Positions 1 to 9,038 of a stretch of DNA of 35,820 nucleotides are shown in pieces. Position numbers and translations under genes: made by a program. The notes under the pieces are model-generated. The model worked only from the letters and a program-made list of their open reading frames with translations, did not search any database and was not told the DNA's origin. Each line of letters starts with the position of its first letter. Position 1 is the stretch's first letter. Source of the DNA: Oscillospiraceae bacterium (GTDB taxonomy: Bacteria > Bacillota > Clostridia > Oscillospirales > CAG-272); the NCBI GenBank assembly GCA_015065175.1, contig SVQV01000011.1, positions 1-35,820 of the forward strand. Direction: 5' to 3'.

Positions 1-533
1 TTCTGAAATCAGACGGCGTGTTCCGTACCGATCATCCTACACATTCGGTTGCTCTGCGCGGAAAACTTGTTGCTCAGCTGGTGGAAAATGAGCTTCTGAA
101 CGACACTCCTATGGGAAAGAACTCTCCGTACAGACGGCTCCCCGATGTTGGCGCAAAAATACTTGCGCTTGGTTGTTCTTTGTCACACAATTCCTTTATG
201 CACGCTTTAGAGGAAGAAGCGGGCGTCGAATATGCTCTTGGAGATCATAAGGAGTATACGGTAATCGATGCGGACGGGAATGTATTAAAGCGCCGTATAA
301 GACGTCACAAATTTATACACCCCGACAGGCGAATTTATCAAAGATATGACCGCACGCTCAGCGTGCTTGATGAAGGCGATTATAAAATTGCCAGAATACA
401 CGGCGCAGAGTCTGTACTGATCGACAGTGTCGCGCTAAAGGAAAAGGCTCTTAAAAAAATGAAGGAAAATCCGCTTTATTTTGTGGACGATCCAAGCGGA
501 TTTTATGCAAATGGGTGCCGCTCCAATCTTTAA
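1..533 (+). CDS. AAC(3)-family N-acetyltransferase, C-terminal part
   Basis: The reading frame is open from the left edge, so the gene starts outside the window; a GTG at 18 is in frame but is very unlikely to be the start. The visible 170 or so residues carry the marks of aminoglycoside 3-N-acetyltransferase-like enzymes: an RTDHPTHSVAL segment, then GKNSPYRRL, then ILALGCSLSHNSFMHALEEEAG. The family transfers acetyl from acetyl-CoA to an amino group, classically of aminoglycosides. Many chromosomal clostridial members have no proven link to resistance, so the substrate is open. The stop is 41 bases before the acyltransferase gene, so the two may be co-transcribed. Family is fairly sure, substrate is not. 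Confidence 0.8.
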   Translation, partial: LKSDGVFRTDHPTHSVALRGKLVAQLVENELLNDTPMGKNSPYRRLPDVGAKILALGCSLSHNSFMHALEEEAGVEYALGDHKEYTVIDADGNVLKRRIRRHKFIHPDRRIYQRYDRTLSVLDEGDYKIARIHGAESVLIDSVALKEKALKKMKENPLYFVDDPSGFYANGCRSNL

Positions 534-574
534 GCGCATTATTTTGTTTTTGCGGAGATGGGAATTTTTGAACA

Positions 575-1873
575 ATGAAAAAAGATCTGAAAACAAGATT
601 GATAAATAGGAAAATAAAAAAGCCGGATCCGATCATTATGACTATATGTATGTGGATCATGGGTATTATAAACAGAATTTACGGTGTGGAATTCGAATAT
701 GACTATGACCCAAAGGCTATCAAGGATCAGCCGACGGTCTTGCTCTCCTCGCATGCGTCACGGCTTGAATTTATCTATACACTTTACGGCTTCGGGCGTA
801 AGGATACCAATATGGTATGCGGTTATCAGAATATACTCAAAAAAGGAATTTACAGTTTACTTATCAAGCTCGGTGTAATATCCAAATATTTATATCAGCC
901 TGATTTTATGTGTGTAAAAAACATGCTGAAGGTTCTCAGGCGTAACGGCGCGCTCGGTCTTTTTCCCGAAGGTATCCAGTCAACGAGCGGAAGCACACAC
1001 CCTATAAATCCCGCGACGGCTCAGTTCATCAAAAGAAGCCGTGCAAATATCGTGGTATGTACTTCAAAGGGGGCGTATCTGGCAACAAACAGGTATTCCT
1101 CGGATCGTAAAAAAGGGTATGTGGGTATAAGCTACAGTCTGCTTTTTACTCCCGAAATGTTAGAGGAGCTTACCGAAGAGCAGATATATGATGCTATTTT
1201 GCAAAAGATCAGCTATAACGATTTCGCTTTTAACAAGGTCGCGCGGCATAAGTACATCGGAAAAAAGCCGAACGCCTTCGGTATTGACAAAATACTCTAT
1301 AAGTGTCCCGACTGCAAAAAAGAATATACTCTGCAAGTCGAAAACGATACTGTTGTATGTAAAAGCTGCGGCTTTGGTGTAAGGATAAATGAATATTACG
1401 ATCTTGTTGATATAAAAGGGAAGGGCTGCCCTGCCGATATTGACGAATGGTATAAATGGCAGCGCAAATGCGTAGCAAAAGAGGTTGCGGATGACAGCTT
1501 TGAGCTGGTCTTGCAGGGGAGTCTGTGTGCGCTGAAGCTCGATAAATTAAGAAAGTCTCCAAATGACAAAAAGACACTGTCGGTAGGAACGGCTCGTCTT
1601 ACTAATAAAGGGCTTTCTTTTTCGGGTGTGCTTGACGGGGATGCCGTTAATTTCGATTTTTCTGCAAAATCGGTATATTCGCTTACCTTTTCGACACAAG
1701 GGTATCTGGAGTTCTACTGTAACAATGATTACTTCATGATAATTCCCGATGAGGAGGGTCACTGTCGCATTAAATGGACACTTGCGGCAGAGGAAATACA
1801 CAATCTTTATGATGAAAAGTGGAGGTCTGCCTGCGCAGATGTCTATGGCATAGGAGAAATGAGCTATGAATAA
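575..1873 (+). CDS. PlsC-like lysophospholipid acyltransferase with zinc-ribbon insert
   Basis: A 432-residue protein. Its N-terminal half resembles 1-acyl-glycerol-3-phosphate acyltransferases: a histidine motif near residues 60-65 (HASRLE, where the family has HX4D) and LFPEG near 129-133, the acyl-acceptor binding motif. Around residues 244-266 two CxxC pairs (KCPDCKK and VCKSCGFG) form a likely zinc ribbon. The last 150 residues are a beta-rich region I do not recognise. Usual family members are about 200-250 residues, so this one is roughly doubled. Known role of the family: acyl transfer in membrane lipid synthesis at the inner membrane face. The gene overlaps the next one by 8 bases and is probably co-transcribed with it. 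The start is chosen at the first ATG after the upstream stop; the ribosome site is weak. Confidence 0.75.
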   Translation: MKKDLKTRLINRKIKKPDPIIMTICMWIMGIINRIYGVEFEYDYDPKAIKDQPTVLLSSHASRLEFIYTLYGFGRKDTNMVCGYQNILKKGIYSLLIKLGVISKYLYQPDFMCVKNMLKVLRRNGALGLFPEGIQSTSGSTHPINPATAQFIKRSRANIVVCTSKGAYLATNRYSSDRKKGYVGISYSLLFTPEMLEELTEEQIYDAILQKISYNDFAFNKVARHKYIGKKPNAFGIDKILYKCPDCKKEYTLQVENDTVVCKSCGFGVRINEYYDLVDIKGKGCPADIDEWYKWQRKCVAKEVADDSFELVLQGSLCALKLDKLRKSPNDKKTLSVGTARLTNKGLSFSGVLDGDAVNFDFSAKSVYSLTFSTQGYLEFYCNNDYFMIIPDEEGHCRIKWTLAAEEIHNLYDEKWRSACADVYGIGEMSYE

Positions 1874-3347
1874 TTCAAAAGAATTAAATGTAAAAGTAAA
1901 ATTCGGACTCAGAAGCTTTATTGCGGTAGTGGCAATCCTGCTGGCGGTGTTGATAGCGGTCGGCGTACTTACTTTTGCAATACCTGCGGGAAGATATACT
2001 ATTTATACCACAGATGAAGCAAAGGCGCAGCAGCCTTTTTATCAATACACGGATGACGTATCCCTCAACAAGCAGATAGTTATAGATTCCTACCGTGAGC
2101 TTGCCGATGAGGAAAACACATCACGATTGCCCGTGATACGTTGGTTCACTTCGCCGTTTGAGGCTTTGCTTTTCGGTAGCAACAGCACAAATATGATCAT
2201 GATAATTGCGCTTTTGCTTGTGCTTGGCGGTACTTTCAAGGTGCTTGAGGAAAGCGGAGGACTCGTTTCGCTTGTCAGAGTGATAATGGTGAAGCTTCAC
2301 TCAAGGAGATTTGCCGCTATATGGATCATTACCGCTATTATTATGGCTTTATCTGCCGTGTTCGGTCTTCAGGAGCAGTTGCTTATTTTGTATCCCGTAT
2401 TTGCTATGCTTTGTACGGCGCTTAACTGGTCGCGATTTACCGCTATATCGCTTGTTCTTGTTGCGTCGGGAGTAGGCTTTACTACAGCTATTACAAATCC
2501 TCTGACTATAGGGACGGCATCAATTGCCGCAGGCGTAAGCGTCTCCGACGGTTTGTGGTACAGATGTATTATCTTTTGCGTGATGTACGTTGTGACCTCA
2601 CTGTTTTTGATGTATCTGGCAAAAAGCGATGAGAGAAAGGCGAGTGAAAGGTTTGACATTGAGGGCTTTTCTATGGTTTCCGACGAGGAACGTGCAGAGG
2701 ATATCCGCAAGGCGAGAATGATCGTCGCTCTGTTTTCTCTTGCTCTTTTATCTGTTATCGTTGCCACGGCAATAGATGCGCTCAGATCGCTTGCAATGGT
2801 GTTTATGGCAGTTGCATTTATCGTAGGCACGGTTATTGTAGGAAAAATACTTTTAGGTACATATAAGCGTCTCGGCAAGTGCTTCCTCGGGGGAGTAACA
2901 GACGTTCTTCCCTCTATTGTTATCATAATGATAGCCTTCGGTATTACACACGTGGCGCAACAGGGAAATATATTGCATACGATATTCTACTATTTCTATA
3001 ATTCCGTTACGAACATTTCACCTTATATTGCGGTAGTTGTTCTTTATGTATTTGTGCTTATCGTTGAATTCTTTATCCCGAGCGCATCCGCGAAGGCGGT
3101 TCTTATCATACCTATGCTTACCCTCGCGCCGATAGAGGGAATAAGTAAAACGGTCATCATTCTGACCTATCTGTTCGCTGACGGATATACAAATGTATTA
3201 TATCCTACCTGCGGCACACTGCTCGTCGGCTTGGGACTTGCCAATATAAGCTTTGCGGAATGGTTTAAGAAAACGATACTGTTCCAGTTGATTCTGTTTG
3301 TTTTGTCTCTTGCATTCCTGATGATCGCAGTTTTTATAGGTCTGTAG
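1866..3347 (+). CDS. YfcC-family integral membrane transporter
   Basis: A 493-residue polytopic membrane protein with about a dozen hydrophobic segments. After the first helix it has TFAIPAGRYTIY, which matches the YfcC/DcuC-like group (C4-dicarboxylate anaerobic carrier superfamily), whose members start with a similar VPAGxY segment. Further marks are SNSTNMIMIIALLLVLGG, EFFIPSASAKAVLIIPM and FADGYTNVLYPT, the re-entrant-loop-like segments typical of this superfamily. YfcC proteins are often annotated as arginine/ornithine antiporters or basic amino acid carriers, but the substrate cannot be read from the sequence. AGGAGAA lies about eight bases before the ATG, inside the upstream gene, so translation is coupled to the acyltransferase. 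Confidence 0.8.
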   Translation: MNNSKELNVKVKFGLRSFIAVVAILLAVLIAVGVLTFAIPAGRYTIYTTDEAKAQQPFYQYTDDVSLNKQIVIDSYRELADEENTSRLPVIRWFTSPFEALLFGSNSTNMIMIIALLLVLGGTFKVLEESGGLVSLVRVIMVKLHSRRFAAIWIITAIIMALSAVFGLQEQLLILYPVFAMLCTALNWSRFTAISLVLVASGVGFTTAITNPLTIGTASIAAGVSVSDGLWYRCIIFCVMYVVTSLFLMYLAKSDERKASERFDIEGFSMVSDEERAEDIRKARMIVALFSLALLSVIVATAIDALRSLAMVFMAVAFIVGTVIVGKILLGTYKRLGKCFLGGVTDVLPSIVIIMIAFGITHVAQQGNILHTIFYYFYNSVTNISPYIAVVVLYVFVLIVEFFIPSASAKAVLIIPMLTLAPIEGISKTVIILTYLFADGYTNVLYPTCGTLLVGLGLANISFAEWFKKTILFQLILFVLSLAFLMIAVFIGL

Positions 3348-3373
3348 CAGAGGACAATAAATTTATATGAACA

Positions 3374-3420
3374 AAGCGGATGCTCTTGCTTTTCAGTAAA
3401 GGGTATCTGCTTTAGTTATT
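3374..3420 (+). terminator. Weak rho-independent terminator after the YfcC gene
   Basis: AAGCGGATGC at 3374-3383 pairs with GTATCTGCTT at 3403-3412 (two G-U pairs), followed by a broken T-run TTTAGTTATTTT. The stem resembles that of the much stronger terminator at 20677-20730. The rest of 3348-3548 holds no gene that I can see. Confidence 0.5.
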
Positions 3421-3548
3421 TTAGCACTTATAAGACTTTTGATTTTAGCGAAGCAGGGTGCATCTTACCGCTGTAACTTGTATCAAAAACTGCCATATAC
3501 TAAAACGTTGCACTTTTTTACTAATCTGTTAATTATATGATTATAATA

Positions 3549-3577
3549 TTTACTTTTTTGAAAAAAAGTTGTATAGT
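3549..3577 (+). promoter_or_regulatory. Candidate sigma-A promoter of the giant surface-protein gene
   Basis: TTTACT at 3549-3554, a 17-base A/T-rich spacer, and TATAGT at 3572-3577. The element is nearly the same, spacer included, as the promoter in front of rhaB at 15751-15779. An AGGAGG-type ribosome site precedes the GTG start at 3660, leaving an 80-base untranslated leader. Confidence 0.5.
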
Positions 3578-3659
3578 ACTGTAATGCGAATTTTAATCTT
3601 TATAAAGTCGGTAAAAGTATTACAATTCCATTTTTTAAATAAAAAGGAGGTCGAAGAAC

Positions 3660-6600
3660 GTGAAGCTTGCATTGAATTTTATTAAGCAGAATGCTGATTC
3701 GTTATTTAAAAAATCAATTTCTGTTTTGCTTGTTATTTCTATGCTCTTTCAGATGTGTTATTTTATGGCAATGAGATCAAGCGCGGAAGAAATATATGAA
3801 GTATCTTCAATGTCGGCCCACAGTCAGGATTACATATCTGTAAACGGCGTAGTGATTGACCGTAATGTCACGCTTTCAGACAACGGAGACGGAACCTTTA
3901 CTCTCGACCTTCGTTTAAGCTCATCTTATTCAAAAGAAATTGAAAACGCTAAAACTTTGGTAGCAGAAAACGGAACCCACACGATAACCCATGACGGCTG
4001 GTATCTTTTGGAGCTTTGGGGCGGTAAAGGCGCAAGTGTAGACGGCGCAGGTGTAGGAGGTAACGAAGGTCACGTTTATGCAAAGGTATATCTTCGTGCA
4101 GGACAGACGCTTTTTTATTCGCTCGGCAGTAACGGACAAACAACTCAGAAAAGCAATACGGGCGGTGGCGCTAACGGATCGGGCGGCGGTCACGGCCTTG
4201 TAGGCAGTTCTACTGTTGGCGGTGGCGGAGGTTATTCCGCTGTATTCCTTTATGGCAACGGTGAATTTGAAAAATCATACGGCTCACTTGATGCTACTGA
4301 TATAACAGAAGCTGATAGAACTTCAAAATATATAATGATAGCCGGCGGCGGAGGAGGCGGCGGCGGAAAAGAAAATGGCTCCTCAAGAACCGCAAACGGC
4401 GGTGCGGGCGGAAACAATTCAAGCGCAAGCGGCACTGTCGGCGGTGAAAATTCTGTAGCCGGTGTGTACTTCGCAGGACAAAACGGTACTTCAAGTGGAA
4501 ACTCCACCTCTTACGTCGGAAAAGGAGGAACAAACGTTCCCGGTGTTACTTCTGACAGTATATTAGGTATCACAGACGCTGACTATATACCTCCTGATAA
4601 CTGGTTTGGAACGGTTGGTGGCACGGGTGGCGCAGGCGGTTCGGGCGAGTTGCTCGGTGGCGGTGGCGGCGCAGGATTTGCCGGTGGTTCGGGTGGACTT
4701 ATGAGGAGTGTCATTTTAACATCCAATATAGGAGGCGGCGGTGGCGGTTCATCATTCATTGCCAACACGGTAAATGACGAAAGCGTTATATACTCTCTTG
4801 ACGGTGAAGATAAAGAATATCTTGTTAGCACTAATCCTTCCAGCACAGGCGGCGCTTTGCGTGTTACATATCTTGATGGAGAAGACCTCTCTTTCCTTGA
4901 CAATATGACTGTCAAAGGATGCTTAAGCCCTTACGTTTTGCCGCTTGCAGGCGGATTTTATGCAGAAGATGGCAATTCCGACTCCAATATTGAAATATCG
5001 TATGAGATAGTGGAGCATAACCACGAGACACTCATAATTTCCGGATTTTCTCTGTTGAACGATGACGGCAGCATTGGCGGCTCTTTGCACATACAAATGA
5101 AATTTGGCTATAGCTCGGGATTTCTCGGAGGAAACAACGTACCCATACTTTACAATCACGGATATGAGCTGGACTCACCTCTCACTTTGTTTTTTGGCGA
5201 TGGAAAAGAGGCTGTTTTCGAGCTTGGGAAAACATGTGGATATGTGAACTTCCCATATAAGATTGAAGCTCACGGTCACTCAAATGAATCTAACTCACCG
5301 GGAACGAGTTTTCCCGTTAATGCGCTTTATTATGACCAGTTTGCAACTGTCAGAGCCTCTTTTGAGGATCTCATTGTTGATGACGCTGAGAGATATAAGT
5401 ATGGTCGTATATTGGAAATAGGAGAATATGAGGTCTACGATATGTCTGGCAAAAAGCTTGACGTAAACGGAACTGTATCACCGAATACCACTACACACTA
5501 TACTGTAGTGCTTCCTGTAAAAATGAAACCGACATCTGAGACGGGATTTGCAGCGGTAGGTACCAGAAATATTCCCGATGCAGACGGATGGATCCGTTTC
5601 ACAAAGGACATCTCTATAATTGTTCCAGGCTCGCGTGTTGAGCAGCTCGGAAAATTCCTTGTCACGTACACAAAAACTCTTGACTTTGACGGAGATAACT
5701 ATATATTCTCTCTTGAGGTGAAATCTTCGACAACCAAGGAGCATAACATTACGACAGAGTCCGAAGGCGTAAACCACGTTATGAACTTCGACTCTACGGC
5801 GGTTGTGGAATACGAGCATGTTATTGAAGTAACGGGCTGGTATCTCATACAGGCGTGGGGCGGTAACGGAGGTGCAGGCGGTAACTCACTTGTAGGAAGC
5901 GGCTCAGGTGGTGCAGGCGGCAAAGGCGGATACGTGCAAGGCTATGTACACCTTGACCGAGGCGACACAATAAACATATTTATGGGTGTCAACGGAACGG
6001 ACAATAGCAGTAAATGGACACAGGAGGGCCCCGGAGGAAAGCACTCGCGCGTTTCTGTCATAGATAAGGATACCGGAGCTTCCACCGTGCTTATGATAGC
6101 AGGCGGAGGCGGCGGAGGCGGCGCGTATAACTGGGGCAGCGGTTATAAGGGAAATGATGTTCCCTCAAGCTATACAACGACCACGCCAAACTCTGCAAAC
6201 GAATATTCCGCTTATGACGGCAAGACAGGAAACAACCGTAACGGTGGCGCAGCAGGCTCTAATTACATAAATACAGCATTAGTCAAAACCTCGATAGATC
6301 AAAATGACAGCTTTGACGATTATGCGGAAAATCTGTTCAACGGCGCACAAAACAGTGACTATTCTGCCGATACACACGGCGGCGGTACTTCACATATAAG
6401 ATGTCTGAAAATAACCGATGACGGAGCATCCGAGGTACTTCAGGAAATCGGAGCAACCCTGACCGATTATTATATAGACACAACGATATCAAAATATTTC
6501 AAAATCGAGAGTGTTACCTTCGGTAACGGTGAGTTAGACACTAATTTTCCCGTGCCGAATATATCTTATACCTACGAAAACGGAAGCGATACTATCCTTT

Positions 6601-9038
6601 CAATTAGCAAAATCTATCCGATCGTAACGACCGGTACGTCGGCAGACGGCAAGACACACTCCGCTTCGGCTGAGTTTAACGTCTACGTTAAGCTTTCGGT
6701 GTCTGACGGTTTTTTGGGAGGAAATGATGTGCCGCTGTTCTTGAACGGTGTAACACTTTCTCATACTCAATACGAGCTTATAGATGACGTAGCTACTCCA
6801 ATAGAGCCTCGTCCGTCTATACAGCTTGGCGCAAACGATGCTACAGACTATGCAAACGTAGCTATAGATATTAGTGTTTTGCCTTCTTATATTTTGGCGA
6901 ATAAGCTCTTTTATCAAGAAGGCGAGCCTGCAATTGCAAAGGCTGAGCTTTACAGCAGCGATAAGGCTCTTCCGATTGCGCCTGCTGAAAATGATGTCAA
7001 TGCTTGGAAATATAACTACGTTGACATCATAAATACGGTTACTGTAATTCCCGAAGAACTCTCTCCCGAGCACACGACAGAATACGATATATCTGTCGGA
7101 ATATTGCCGAAGACAGCGGCTACAAAGGCAGTAGTTATAGATAGCCAAGAGGGAAAACAGCTTTCGGATACGGCTATAATCATCGTCGGACACGAGGTCG
7201 TATTTGATCTGACCGAGCTTTCCCATAACGTAGAAGATCTTCACGGCAAATACGTTGCGGAGATTGGCAATGATTTCGAATTCACGCTCGTTCCTACGGA
7301 AAATCATTTCCTTCCCGACAATATAACAGTGAAGGTCGGAGATGACGTTATTCCCGAAGGGGAAGACACGTATATTTATACACGCGGCTCGGGTGAGATC
7401 GTCATAAAAGAAGCGGCTATAACCGATGATATAACCGTAATTGCAATAGGAAAAGCAAAAAAACACAACCTGAATTATTACTATGCGGAAACTCCCGACG
7501 CTACCGATTATGAAAAGCGGACAGAAGAATACGAGGAGGGCGAGTCTCTCGAAAACGCATTCCATAACAAACATGATCCAAACTTTGAAGGATATGAATT
7601 TTCGTGGGATTGGGGAGACGGAAACACGGAAGCGCCTACGGTAATGCCCGAAAATGACCTGTTTGCTATAGGTAAATTTACTCCCAAGAAGTATACCGTC
7701 ACAGTATACTATAATTACGAAAACGGCACTGTTGCAAAGGAAACTCAGTTTTACACTTACCTCTACAAAGAGGATTACAGCATTAATCTTCCGTACATTG
7801 AAGGTCACCTTGCTTATGTAAATGAAAGCGAGACGGCATCTACCTCATTTGCAGGACAAATGGGCGCAGAGAATATTACTGTAAACGTAACGTATGTTGC
7901 AAGTAAAAGTAAAGCGCCTCTTACTATTATTTACATTCATGCAAAAACAGGTGAGGAAATGAAGTCATATATCCTGTCGGATAAATATTCGACAGGTCAG
8001 ACGTATACAGAGCTTATTGATATGCCCGAGGGGTACCTTCAGTCTAAAGACGGGATGACATCAGATTCCGAATGGACAGAGATTACCGGAACAATGCCGG
8101 CAGGCGGGGCATCGGTAACTGTTTACTGTATACCCAAGACCTATACTGTTATATTCGAATCTACCGACGACAACGGAAACCCCTATGAATATGCACGTCG
8201 TCAGGTGGCTTTCGGTGAAATATACGGAGAGGACGAAAACGGTGTCTATTCGGTGTTCGGAGAGCCCGCGCGTGCTCATCATACCTTCCTTGGATGGTAC
8301 ATAAAGGATACGGAAACAATGATAGAAGAAGATGACGTCGTGGGCGACAACGGAGATCAGACACTTGTCGCAAAATGGGAAGCACATACTTATACTATAA
8401 CTATAAGGTATTTGTTCGAGGACGGAAGCGAGGTTTTTGAAGAAGAATTAAACCAGCTCGTCCACGGCACTGAATATACGTTTATAGCGAAGGATTATTC
8501 GGGATATACTCCTACTCCACCTTCGGTGAGCGGCAGGGTGGAAGGACAGGATATGGTATTTGTGTTTACCTACATATCGGATTATCCGACAGAACCGATA
8601 ATAGCGGCAACAGTCGCATGGGGAGATTTGTCATTCAGCTTCGAAGCGGGAATGTGGGATCCCGAAACTCACACCTATGAGGATGATACATTCACTCCAA
8701 ATACCGAGGGCGAAAATACGATAACTATAACCAATGATGATTCTCATGTTTACGTAAAGAATGGCGATGAGTATGAGAAAAAGAGTATTTTGCTTAACGC
8801 TGAAATAATCTTTAGTGCGTTGTATGAATTCAGAGACCTCTCTGGACGTTTTACAAGCTCCTCTTCTCCCGAAAGCATTGAGATAGAGGGAAAAGATGAG
8901 TTTGACGCCGTTATTGCCACAACAGAATCCAAAACGGCATACTTCTGGCTTGTAGGCAATTTTGAGCCCACCGCCATAGGAAACTATGCGATAGGCTCCT
9001 GTACAGTCACCTTGCGAGGAGGCGATATAGAAGAATGA
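3660..9038 (+). CDS. Giant secreted Gly-rich surface protein (1792 aa)
   Basis: Starts at GTG behind AAAAGGAGG. Residues 1-43 are a signal peptide (basic start, ISVLLVISMLFQMCYFMA core, cleavage near RSSA-EE). Two glycine-rich domains of the ALK/LTK-like Gly_rich type lie at about 112-405 and 723-916; each opens with GWYL(L/I)xxWGG and contains IMIAGGGGGGGG or LMIAGGGGGGGG. Each is followed by a beta-rich module containing GFLGGN(N/D)VP (near 487 and 1016), so the front two thirds look duplicated. Residues about 1340-1640 contain MucBP- and InlB-B-like repeats (YTVTVYYNYENG, YTVIFEST, HHTFLGWY, YTITIRYLFEDG), typical of adhesins. The last 145 residues match the small secreted protein at 10160. 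There is no LPxTG motif or C-terminal membrane helix, so how it is held at the surface is unclear. Its stop overlaps the next ATG (ATGA). Probable adhesin or matrix protein; ligand unknown. Confidence 0.85.
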   Translation: MKLALNFIKQNADSLFKKSISVLLVISMLFQMCYFMAMRSSAEEIYEVSSMSAHSQDYISVNGVVIDRNVTLSDNGDGTFTLDLRLSSSYSKEIENAKTLVAENGTHTITHDGWYLLELWGGKGASVDGAGVGGNEGHVYAKVYLRAGQTLFYSLGSNGQTTQKSNTGGGANGSGGGHGLVGSSTVGGGGGYSAVFLYGNGEFEKSYGSLDATDITEADRTSKYIMIAGGGGGGGGKENGSSRTANGGAGGNNSSASGTVGGENSVAGVYFAGQNGTSSGNSTSYVGKGGTNVPGVTSDSILGITDADYIPPDNWFGTVGGTGGAGGSGELLGGGGGAGFAGGSGGLMRSVILTSNIGGGGGGSSFIANTVNDESVIYSLDGEDKEYLVSTNPSSTGGALRVTYLDGEDLSFLDNMTVKGCLSPYVLPLAGGFYAEDGNSDSNIEISYEIVEHNHETLIISGFSLLNDDGSIGGSLHIQMKFGYSSGFLGGNNVPILYNHGYELDSPLTLFFGDGKEAVFELGKTCGYVNFPYKIEAHGHSNESNSPGTSFPVNALYYDQFATVRASFEDLIVDDAERYKYGRILEIGEYEVYDMSGKKLDVNGTVSPNTTTHYTVVLPVKMKPTSETGFAAVGTRNIPDADGWIRFTKDISIIVPGSRVEQLGKFLVTYTKTLDFDGDNYIFSLEVKSSTTKEHNITTESEGVNHVMNFDSTAVVEYEHVIEVTGWYLIQAWGGNGGAGGNSLVGSGSGGAGGKGGYVQGYVHLDRGDTINIFMGVNGTDNSSKWTQEGPGGKHSRVSVIDKDTGASTVLMIAGGGGGGGAYNWGSGYKGNDVPSSYTTTTPNSANEYSAYDGKTGNNRNGGAAGSNYINTALVKTSIDQNDSFDDYAENLFNGAQNSDYSADTHGGGTSHIRCLKITDDGASEVLQEIGATLTDYYIDTTISKYFKIESVTFGNGELDTNFPVPNISYTYENGSDTILSISKIYPIVTTGTSADGKTHSASAEFNVYVKLSVSDGFLGGNDVPLFLNGVTLSHTQYELIDDVATPIEPRPSIQLGANDATDYANVAIDISVLPSYILANKLFYQEGEPAIAKAELYSSDKALPIAPAENDVNAWKYNYVDIINTVTVIPEELSPEHTTEYDISVGILPKTAATKAVVIDSQEGKQLSDTAIIIVGHEVVFDLTELSHNVEDLHGKYVAEIGNDFEFTLVPTENHFLPDNITVKVGDDVIPEGEDTYIYTRGSGEIVIKEAAITDDITVIAIGKAKKHNLNYYYAETPDATDYEKRTEEYEEGESLENAFHNKHDPNFEGYEFSWDWGDGNTEAPTVMPENDLFAIGKFTPKKYTVTVYYNYENGTVAKETQFYTYLYKEDYSINLPYIEGHLAYVNESETASTSFAGQMGAENITVNVTYVASKSKAPLTIIYIHAKTGEEMKSYILSDKYSTGQTYTELIDMPEGYLQSKDGMTSDSEWTEITGTMPAGGASVTVYCIPKTYTVIFESTDDNGNPYEYARRQVAFGEIYGEDENGVYSVFGEPARAHHTFLGWYIKDTETMIEEDDVVGDNGDQTLVAKWEAHTYTITIRYLFEDGSEVFEEELNQLVHGTEYTFIAKDYSGYTPTPPSVSGRVEGQDMVFVFTYISDYPTEPIIAATVAWGDLSFSFEAGMWDPETHTYEDDTFTPNTEGENTITITNDDSHVYVKNGDEYEKKSILLNAEIIFSALYEFRDLSGRFTSSSSPESIEIEGKDEFDAVIATTESKTAYFWLVGNFEPTAIGNYAIGSCTVTLRGGDIEE

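Noticed and set aside
4250-4915. Proline-rich minus-strand frames in the Gly-rich region
   Set aside because: Poly-Pro is what glycine codons (GGN) give when read on the other strand; not genes.
6600-7808. A 402-codon open frame on the minus strand inside the giant gene
   Set aside because: It lies fully opposite a well-supported secreted protein, has no ribosome site, and its product is a Cys/Tyr/Arg-rich string typical of antisense translation of beta-rich repeats.
3660-9038. A sortase-anchored (LPxTG) protein
   Set aside because: The C-terminus ends in TVTLRGGDIEE with no LPxTG-like motif, hydrophobic segment or basic tail.
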